From Candidatus Dojkabacteria bacterium (GTDB lineage: Bacteria > Patescibacteriota > Dojkabacteria > J137), in contig JAGQLF010000027.1 of the NCBI GenBank assembly GCA_020429545.1, forward strand, positions 1 through 11,179: 11,179 bases of DNA, given 5' to 3'. Below the pieces are notes generated by a model that worked only from the letters and a program-made list of their open reading frames with translations, was not told where the DNA came from and did no database searches. A program made the position numbers and the translations under genes. Of the stretch, positions 6,924 to 11,179 are shown piece after piece. How positions within the stretch are numbered: the stretch's first letter is position 1; each line of letters starts with the position of its first letter.

Positions 6924-7248
6924 TACTTCAAATTTAACTATAATAAGAATACAGGAATTTAACGTATAAATACAAACTTTACTTACTCATAAAACTTCAC
7001 TAACCTAAGCCACTTGAAGAAATACGAATACCGAAATTAGAAATAATATTGCGCTAAAATTTCAAGTTACAACTTCTTTCGGATTCCGAATTTAGAATTT
7101 CGCATTTTCAATTTTCGTGTTATAAACTACTATAAATTTAAAGATCCAAGTTTTCCATTTTTAGTTGACATTATCGCTTGCAATAATCGAAATATAATAA
7201 TATAATTGCTATATAATAAATATGATAATACACTTTAACTACATTTAA
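6924..7248. other. Divergent intergenic region, 325 bp, with repeat-like AT-rich text
   Basis: It lies between the FtsA-like gene (minus) and the 193-aa gene (plus). The right end holds the plus-strand promoter at 7178-7206. Near 6930-6955 the minus strand has a TTATTATAGT stretch that could serve as a -10 for the FtsA-like gene, but no convincing -35 was found. About 7018-7125 is made of variants of CGAAATT and GAATTTCG words in both orientations (for example TTTCGGATTCCGAATTTAGAATTTCG), like low-information intergenic repeats I recall from candidate-phylum genomes. No gene is apparent. Confidence 0.6.
7178..7206 (+). promoter_or_regulatory. Probable sigma70 promoter for the 193-aa gene
   Basis: TTGCAA (7178-7183), 17-nt spacer, consensus TATAAT (7201-7206), about 35 nt before the predicted transcript's ATG. 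Two more TATAAT copies nearby (7193, 7212) leave the exact -10 open; this pair has the best spacing. Confidence 0.5.
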
Positions 7249-7830
7249 ATGAAAATATTTGTTTTGTACAATAACGAGTATAACGATAAAAATTATACTG
7301 CTTTTTCAAATGGAATTGACAACTTGAGAAGACTTGGCCACAACGTAAAATCAGATCTTGATTTTAGAAATTCAGTAAAGAAAGGAGACGAAAAATCTTA
7401 CGATAAATATCAATCGAAAGTAGAAAAGGCAATGAGAGATACAGATATTGTAGTTGTTGATGTAACAAATGCTGATGCAAAAGTAGGTTTTGATATTGCA
7501 TATGCAATCTCAGAAAAGAAAATTGTTTTAGCAATGTATAAAGGTGATACTTCAAAAATTGATACTCTCCCTCTACAAGGTTCAAAGGCAAGAAATTTAA
7601 ACTTAATTTCATATACAGAAAACAATATCGTAGAAACTCTACAAGATGCAGTAGACGAAGCAAAAGGTAAACTTGATACAAAATTTATTCTGATCATTTC
7701 GCCAGAAATTGATAGATATCTAGACTGGGCTTCTGCAACAAAAAGAATGCATAAAGCTCAAATTGTTAGAAATTCTATTGAGTCTGTTATTAAGAAAGAT
7801 AGAGAATATAAAAATTTCCTAAACGGATAA
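7249..7830 (+). CDS. Nucleoside 2-deoxyribosyltransferase-like domain with RHH-like tail, 193 aa
   Basis: The only plus-strand gene. Residues 1-140 match the layout of the nucleoside deoxyribosyltransferase/DNPH1 (Rcl) family: MKIFVLYNN first strand, AMRDTDIVVVDVTNADAKVG (61-80), FDIAYAISEKKIVLAMYKGD (81-100), then LPLQGSKARN and a final helix. Family members cleave or exchange the N-glycosidic bond of deoxynucleosides or their monophosphates. The catalytic Glu, expected in a VGYE motif, is Asp82 here (VGFD), and the Ser near the phosphate site aligns with Thr106, so activity is uncertain. Residues 144-187 (KFILIISPEIDRYLDWASAT onward, then AQIVRNSIESVI) look like a strand-helix-helix ribbon-helix-helix DNA-binding unit. 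The ATG at 7249 has no Shine-Dalgarno. It converges on the Lon-like gene with a 4-bp gap and no terminator between. Confidence 0.8.
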   Translation: MKIFVLYNNEYNDKNYTAFSNGIDNLRRLGHNVKSDLDFRNSVKKGDEKSYDKYQSKVEKAMRDTDIVVVDVTNADAKVGFDIAYAISEKKIVLAMYKGDTSKIDTLPLQGSKARNLNLISYTENNIVETLQDAVDEAKGKLDTKFILIISPEIDRYLDWASATKRMHKAQIVRNSIESVIKKDREYKNFLNG

Positions 7831-7834
7831 TTAG

Positions 7835-9064
7835 CTAGCTTACTATTCCAATTTGTTCTGGAATAAAATCTCTAAAGTTTTGTTCGTTTATTTGGACGCC
7901 TGTAGTTGTACCCTGCACAATCATCAAAGCTACTTTTCTAGCCAAATCAGTAAGTGTTCTTTCTAGTTGCCTAACACCTGCATCAAATCCTAGTGGCCTA
8001 ATTACTAATGGCCAAACATCATCTGCAAAAGATAATTGCTGTTCGTTTAGACCTGTAGCTTCTCTAACCTTAGGAAGAAGATAGCTTTTTGCAATATTAA
8101 TCTTATCTTGATCTGTGTAACTACCGAACCTAATTATTTCTAATCTATCAATTAGTGCCGCCGAAATTCCGCCAAGATTGTTGGCAGTTGTAATAAATAT
8201 TGCATTAGACAAATTAATTGGATAATCAATATATTTATCCATGAATGCAGAGTTTTGTTCTGGGTCCAAAATTTCTAATAATGCAGCCATAATGTCTGCT
8301 CTCAGGCCTGTTTGACTATTTACTTTATCTATCTCATCTAAAAGAATCAAAGGATTCATTACATCTGTTCTAATTAACGATTTTATAATTTGACCAGGTT
8401 CAGCATCTATTTCTCCTCTAGATCTACCTCTAAGCTCTACAACACTTCCTAAACCACCTAGAGATACCCTAACGAATTGACGACCTAAAGCAGTTGCTAT
8501 AGATTTTGCCATAGTAGTTTTACCAACACCCTGGATTCCGACAAAACATAAAATTGGCGCATGAGAAGAACTTCCTTGTAGCTTTTTCATTTCAGTAGTA
8601 TCACTCTGCCCTGCAGGGTTATTTGTAGTATTTACTCCACCAGTTTGAAGCTTTAGAACAGCTAAATACTCTAAAATTCTATCTTTAACTGGTTGAAGCC
8701 CATAATGATTTGCATCCAAAGATTGCTGTGCATTTTTTAGATCTAAATTATCTGATGATAATTTTCCAAAAGGAATTTTAGTAACCCAGTTAATATATTC
8801 AGAAATTGGTTCAAATTCTCTTGAAAATGCTCCATCGGTACTCATCTTTTGAAGCCTCAAAATCATTCCTAAGGATTTTTGCTTTAATTCATTCGGCATT
8901 TTAGAATCAGCAACCTTTTGTTCTAGTATTATTATTTCATCAGCCAATGAAAGATTTGTTGGTGGCCGCATAGTTCCATCTTGTTTTGCTACTGGAGCAA
9001 CTGGCACTGGTGCTGGGCTGGCTACTGAACCCGGCTGTTGTTGTTGATTTTCTGATTGATTCAT
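7835..9064 (-). CDS. Lon-type AAA+ ATPase lacking the protease domain, 409 aa
   Basis: It matches the middle of Lon protease. Residues 1-35 are a Gln/Pro/Ala-rich flexible tail in place of the substrate-binding N-domain; 36-100 are the Lon helical linker (EYINWVTKIPFGK). DANHYGLQPVKDRILEYLAV (117-136) precedes Walker A GIQGVGKT (176-183), Walker B LILLDEID (239-246), sensor 1 ITTANN (291-296), the arginine finger in LIDRLE (Arg307) and sensor 2 GVRQLER (363-369). The Ser-Lys protease domain that should follow is absent: TAG comes 40 residues after sensor 2 and the convergent gene starts 4 bp later, so there is no frameshifted remnant. An insert of about 25 residues precedes Walker A, and the pore loop reads RSRGEIDAEPG where Lon usually has an aromatic residue. 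It is probably an unfoldase or remodeller, or the partner of a separate peptidase. The ATG at 9064 abuts an inverted repeat; no Shine-Dalgarno. Confidence 0.92.
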   Translation of the reverse strand: MNQSENQQQQPGSVASPAPVPVAPVAKQDGTMRPPTNLSLADEIIILEQKVADSKMPNELKQKSLGMILRLQKMSTDGAFSREFEPISEYINWVTKIPFGKLSSDNLDLKNAQQSLDANHYGLQPVKDRILEYLAVLKLQTGGVNTTNNPAGQSDTTEMKKLQGSSSHAPILCFVGIQGVGKTTMAKSIATALGRQFVRVSLGGLGSVVELRGRSRGEIDAEPGQIIKSLIRTDVMNPLILLDEIDKVNSQTGLRADIMAALLEILDPEQNSAFMDKYIDYPINLSNAIFITTANNLGGISAALIDRLEIIRFGSYTDQDKINIAKSYLLPKVREATGLNEQQLSFADDVWPLVIRPLGFDAGVRQLERTLTDLARKVALMIVQGTTTGVQINEQNFRDFIPEQIGIVS

Positions 9065-9087
9065 TCTTAAACCATTATGGTTTAAGA
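9065..9087. promoter_or_regulatory. Inverted repeat touching the Lon-like start codon
   Basis: TCTTAAACCAT-T-ATGGTTTAAGA has perfect 11-bp arms around a single base and ends exactly where the ATG (9064) begins. Such a compact dyad fits a dimeric repressor site or a hairpin hiding the start codon. The regulator is unknown. Confidence 0.55.
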
Positions 9088-9116
9088 TTTAATAATTTAC
9101 AAGCTTGACCCACCAC

Positions 9117-9155
9117 TGTCTAAAAAGACATCTCCTTATTTATAAAAGAAGGAGA
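9117..9155. repeat. Two small tandem hairpins upstream of the Lon-like gene
   Basis: TGTCT-AAAA-AGACA (9117-9130) is followed at once by TCTCCTT-N11-AAGGAGA (9131-9155). Neither has a terminal U-tract on the strand transcribed toward the Lon-like gene. With the terminator at 9168-9198 and the dyad at 9065-9087, most of this 172-bp gap is self-complementary. Confidence 0.5.
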
Positions 9156-9167
9156 AAAAAGGGGAAT

Positions 9168-9198
9168 AAAAAACCTCCCCTTTTTTAAGGGGAGGTTT
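9168..9198 (-). terminator. Rho-independent terminator of the yidC-rplY operon
   Basis: Minus strand: AAACCTCCCCTT-AAAA-AAGGGGAGGTTT, a perfect 12-bp stem, followed by a T-run. It lies 38 bp after the rplY stop. The symmetric A/T flanks mean it could also act on the plus strand, though no plus-strand gene enters it. Confidence 0.9.
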
Positions 9199-9213
9199 CT
9201 AATTCTGATTTTC

Positions 9214-9227
9214 CTGCCTTTAGGCAG
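9214..9227. repeat. Short hairpin after rplY
   Basis: CTGCC-TTTA-GGCAG is a 5-bp GC-rich stem starting 10 nt beyond the rplY stop, without a T-run. It is probably a minor 3'-end structure ahead of the true terminator. Confidence 0.4.
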
Positions 9228-9236
9228 ATGGAAGGG

Positions 9237-9905
9237 TTATTCTCCTTTTTCTTCTTCAGAAGACTCGCCTGCTTCTTTCTCTCCTTCCTCTCCCTCTTCA
9301 CCTTCTTCTGATTCACTTCCTTCAGCACTTTCTTCTTCTAGTTCTTCTTCTTTTTGAGCTGTTGCGATATATGCAATAGAAGATGTTGGATCAACACCGC
9401 TATCAAACTCAACTCCTTCTGGTAATTGTAGATCATTTAATGCAACCGTATCACTGGTTGATTCTAGTGTATTCACAGAGATAGTAAAACTTTCAGGTAA
9501 GTCTTTAGGTAAACAATAAACAGCAACTGTTTCCAACTGTTGTACCAAGAACCCTAATTTCAGCTTTACAGCTGGTGATTCACCCTCTAGATTAATAGGC
9601 ACATCAACAGTAACCTTTCTGTCTTCATCAATATCGTAAATACTTATATCTAAGATATTATCTTTAATTGGATCATAATTTACTTCCTTTACTAAAACCC
9701 TTGTTGACTTTTCTCCTTCAACAGTTAGCTCAATAAACTTACTAAAGCCACTCTTTTCGAATGCTTTCTCGAAGTCCTTTTCGTTAAATTGAATATTTTC
9801 TGATTCTCTTTTTGGGCCGTAAATTGTAGCAGGAACAATACCCTCGGCTCTTAGGTTTTTTACTTTTTTACCTACTAGTGTTCGTTTCTGTGCTGTAAGC
9901 TTCAT
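9237..9905 (-). CDS. rplY: 50S ribosomal protein L25, general stress protein Ctc type, 222 aa
   Basis: Binds 5S rRNA in the large ribosomal subunit. Residues 1-90 are the L25 domain, with KRTLVGKKVKNLRAEGIVPA (7-26), IYGPKRES, and VLVKEVNYDPIKDNILDISI at about 70-89. Residues 91-185 are the second beta domain of long (TL5/Ctc) L25 proteins, with VTVDVPINLEGESPAVK and LPEGVEFDSGVD. The last 37 residues or so are an unusually acidic Glu/Gly/Ser tail ending EEEKGE. The ATG at 9905 gives the usual MKLTAQKRT start, without a Shine-Dalgarno. It follows yidC by 15 nt, so both are on one mRNA ending at the terminator at 9168-9198. The pairing with yidC is unusual compared with model bacteria, where yidC follows rnpA. 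Confidence 0.95.
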   Translation of the reverse strand: MKLTAQKRTLVGKKVKNLRAEGIVPATIYGPKRESENIQFNEKDFEKAFEKSGFSKFIELTVEGEKSTRVLVKEVNYDPIKDNILDISIYDIDEDRKVTVDVPINLEGESPAVKLKLGFLVQQLETVAVYCLPKDLPESFTISVNTLESTSDTVALNDLQLPEGVEFDSGVDPTSSIAYIATAQKEEELEEESAEGSESEEGEEGEEGEKEAGESSEEEKGE

Positions 9906-9920
9906 ATTATGTATATTAAA

Positions 9921-10748
9921 TTAATTATTTTCTGCCTTTTCTCTACGTTCTTTAACTTTATAGAAAATTGACTGTTGAAGTATAACGAATATTGACGTAG
10001 TAATCAAGTAAACACTAAGTCCAGTCGGCAATCCGAAAGAAATAAACATTAACATAAACGGAAATACCAACATTGCCTGTTGTGTGGACTTTTGCATAAT
10101 CTCAGCGAAATCTTCCATCCCATCATCTTTTTTCTTTTTCTTCTTAGATTCTTTTTCTTTTGAATCGTCTTTCTTTTCTGACTTTTTTCTTAATCCTGAT
10201 AGGATTTTAAGTGATGAGTATTGTGCTATACCAACGCCTATAATCAGCACAATATACGGAATTAATGAAGTACCATTAACTGCATTTGGTGCAATCTTTA
10301 AATCCATTAACCCTCCTAAAAATTGACCATTTATTGTTTCTCCTAATTTTGGAACAAAGGAATATGCTATTTCATTGAAGCCAGAAGCACCCTCAGCTAT
10401 CAAATTTCTAATAACACTATATATATTTATAAATACAATCAATTGAAAAATCATAGGTAAACAACCGCCCAACTGAGCTGGCAAGTACTCCTGCTGCAAT
10501 TTCATTAGTTCTTGAGTTTGTTTTTCTTTATCTTTTTTATATTTTTTTCTAATTTCTTTAGACTTTTCGTTAAATTCTCGACTAGACTCTGCCATCTTAA
10601 CTTGTCGGAATGTTATTGGAATTAAAACAGCTCTTGATAGTATTGCCACAGCAATAATAGCAAGCCCTAAATCATCACCCAGAAGGTGATAAAGCCCCAC
10701 TATCAAGTTATATAAAGGCTGATAAAAAAGTACTTCGAATATATTCAT
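9921..10748 (-). CDS. yidC: Membrane protein insertase YidC/Oxa1 family, 275 aa
   Basis: Inserts and folds proteins in the cytoplasmic membrane, alone or with SecYEG. It is the short form without the large periplasmic domain of proteobacteria. Membrane segments: about 10-23; 26-46 (LGLAIIAVAILSRAVLIPIT) with the conserved Arg39 that forms the hydrophilic groove; 95-117 (GCLPMIFQLIVFINIYSVI); 162-182 (LIPYIVLIIGVGIAQYSSL); and 224-262 (two helices, FPFMLMFISFGLPTGLSVYL onward). The charged loop at 47-93 is the coiled-coil cytoplasmic hairpin typical of the family. A Lys/Asp/Glu-rich insert at about 186-212, including six consecutive Lys, is larger than in standard homologues and may contact the ribosome. 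The ATG at 10748 gives MNIFEVLFYQPLYN; no Shine-Dalgarno. An extended -10 promoter lies 30 bp upstream. Shadow frame: plus strand 10084-10326. Confidence 0.96.
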   Translation of the reverse strand: MNIFEVLFYQPLYNLIVGLYHLLGDDLGLAIIAVAILSRAVLIPITFRQVKMAESSREFNEKSKEIRKKYKKDKEKQTQELMKLQQEYLPAQLGGCLPMIFQLIVFINIYSVIRNLIAEGASGFNEIAYSFVPKLGETINGQFLGGLMDLKIAPNAVNGTSLIPYIVLIIGVGIAQYSSLKILSGLRKKSEKKDDSKEKESKKKKKKDDGMEDFAEIMQKSTQQAMLVFPFMLMFISFGLPTGLSVYLITTSIFVILQQSIFYKVKERREKAENN

Positions 10749-10776
10749 GCATTTAAATTCTAATCTAAAACTAAGT

Positions 10777-10785
10777 ATTATATCA
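10777..10785 (-). promoter_or_regulatory. Extended -10 promoter of the yidC-rplY operon
   Basis: Minus strand TGA-TATAAT: consensus -10 (10782-10777) with the TGN extension. No good -35 is seen at 16-18 bp, as is common for extended -10 promoters. The start site would be near 10770, about 22 nt before the yidC ATG. Confidence 0.55.
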
Positions 10786-10806
10786 AAGATTAAGTAATCA
10801 GTTATG

Positions 10807-10875
10807 AGTTTTCAGCCCTCATAAAGTATTTGTTGATCTTTCTATAGACACTCATTACTATGATATCTGAAAACT
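10807..10875. repeat. Inverted repeat-like intergenic element between yidC and ssrA
   Basis: AGTTTTCAG (10807-10815) and CTGAAAACT (10867-10875) are perfect 9-bp complements 51 nt apart. The following text (CTGAAAACTGAATACTGACAACTGAA) is built from repeated CTGA-A-ACT words, as in dispersed intergenic repeats. The 61-residue frame here overlaps the tmRNA and is not a gene. Confidence 0.4.
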
Positions 10876-10901
10876 GAATACTGACAACTGAAGACTTTAA
10901 T

Positions 10902-10927
10902 AAAAAAACTCCCGAAAAATTCAGGAG
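10902..10927 (-). terminator. Rho-independent terminator of the tmRNA gene
   Basis: Minus strand: CTCCTGAA-TTT-TTCGGGAG, an 8-bp stem with one G-T wobble, followed by seven T. It starts 5 nt after the mature CCA end at 10932. Confidence 0.88.
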
Positions 10928-10931
10928 CTTT

Positions 10932-11179
10932 TGGTGGAGATGACGGTTAACCCGTGTCCAATATACTAACAATAGAAAGGTTGTCACAAGCTTATCTTAA
11001 TTTGATGTTACAAAAGAATATATAAAAATTAAGAAAAAACATATTCTCTCGAGTTTATAAAGGCTTGTTGGTAAATCACAAACTAAAACTTACCAAGGCA
11101 TTCTGACTAAATGTTCGTTTATACTCCCTCGTCAGAAAAAGTTTGTATAAACGGTATGCTTACTTTTGTATTCGGCATA
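10932..11179 (-). ncRNA. ssrA: Transfer-messenger RNA, 3' part (5' end beyond window)
   Basis: Rescues stalled ribosomes with SmpB. The minus-strand 3' end is GTCATCTCCACCA, the classical tmRNA acceptor end with encoded CCA. Upstream, three H-type pseudoknots fold in the expected order. PK2: stem 1 at 11145-11153/11116-11124 (9 bp), stem 2 at 11131-11137/11101-11107 (7 bp). PK3: 11090-11096/11068-11074 (7 bp) and 11076-11084/11052-11060 (9 pairs, two wobbles). PK4: 11041-11047/11015-11021 (7 bp) and 11026-11034/10995-11003 (9 bp). All are very AT-rich. The tag reading frame, PK1 and the 5' tRNA-like half lie outside the window, so the tag peptide cannot be read. The T arm is odd: ACGG-GTTAA-CCGT instead of a 5-bp stem with a 7-nt loop. 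Confidence 0.9.

Noticed and set aside
7165..7198. TTGACA with TATAAT as promoter of the 193-aa gene
   Set aside because: The spacer would be 22 nt, too long; TTGCAA-17-TATAAT just downstream fits better.
7364..7697. Two minus-strand frames opposite the 193-aa gene
   Set aside because: Shadows: the plus-strand gene has a clear domain pattern and promoter.
7831..7845. Terminator between the convergent genes (TTAGCTAGCT palindromic text)
   Set aside because: The self-complementary stretch is only a few bases, overlaps the stop codons and has no T-run.
10802..10987. 61-residue open frame on the minus strand
   Set aside because: It overlaps the tmRNA 3' end and its terminator, and has no family features or initiation signal.
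11120..11179. Possible tmRNA tag peptide in minus-strand frames near the window edge (one ending in GV and TAA)
   Set aside because: That stretch forms pseudoknot PK2; in tmRNAs the tag precedes PK2, so the real tag lies beyond the window.

Overview
The window reads as a piece of an AT-rich, small-genome bacterial chromosome, most likely a Patescibacteria (Candidate Phyla Radiation) member. The reasons are compact minus-strand gene runs, a membrane-anchored baseplate-J-like protein beside an FtsA/PilM-like ATPase, several proteins of kinds I know mainly from this group, and no recognisable Shine-Dalgarno sequence before any start codon. TGA is used as a stop (109-111), so recoding of TGA is unlikely. 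The exact phylum cannot be fixed from this window; Dojkabacteria or Microgenomates are guesses.

Layout, left to right; everything is on the minus strand except one gene. 1-112: start of a gene that runs off the window, coupled by an ATGA overlap to a 105-aa membrane protein (109-426) with a good sigma70-type promoter (446-474). 427-648: intergenic DNA with a 30-bp perfect palindrome and two other inverted repeats. 649-1329: unknown helical protein. 1349-1371: terminator of the groES-groEL operon, separated from groEL by a repeat-like element. 1476-3514: groEL and groES, with a promoter and a CIRCE-like HrcA operator upstream. 3621-6923: a two-gene operon of an FtsA-like actin-fold ATPase and a single-pass membrane protein. 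6924-7248: divergent intergenic region. 7249-7830 (plus strand): nucleoside-deoxyribosyltransferase-like domain joined to a ribbon-helix-helix-like tail. 7835-9064: a Lon-type AAA+ ATPase lacking the Lon protease domain. 9168-9198: terminator. 9237-10748: yidC and rplY (L25/CTC) as an operon. 10902-10927: terminator of the transfer-messenger RNA gene, whose 3' part (10932-11179) closes the window.

The known genes form a proteostasis and translation cluster: GroEL/GroES folding, Lon-like unfoldase, tmRNA ribosome rescue, YidC membrane insertion and ribosomal protein L25. The least explained items are the protease-less Lon, the deoxyribosyltransferase-RHH fusion with a catalytic Glu-to-Asp change, the FtsA-like/baseplate-J-like pair, and the tmRNA whose T arm is about 4 nt too short. 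The tmRNA was recognised from its 3' end and from three consecutive H-type pseudoknots worked out by hand.
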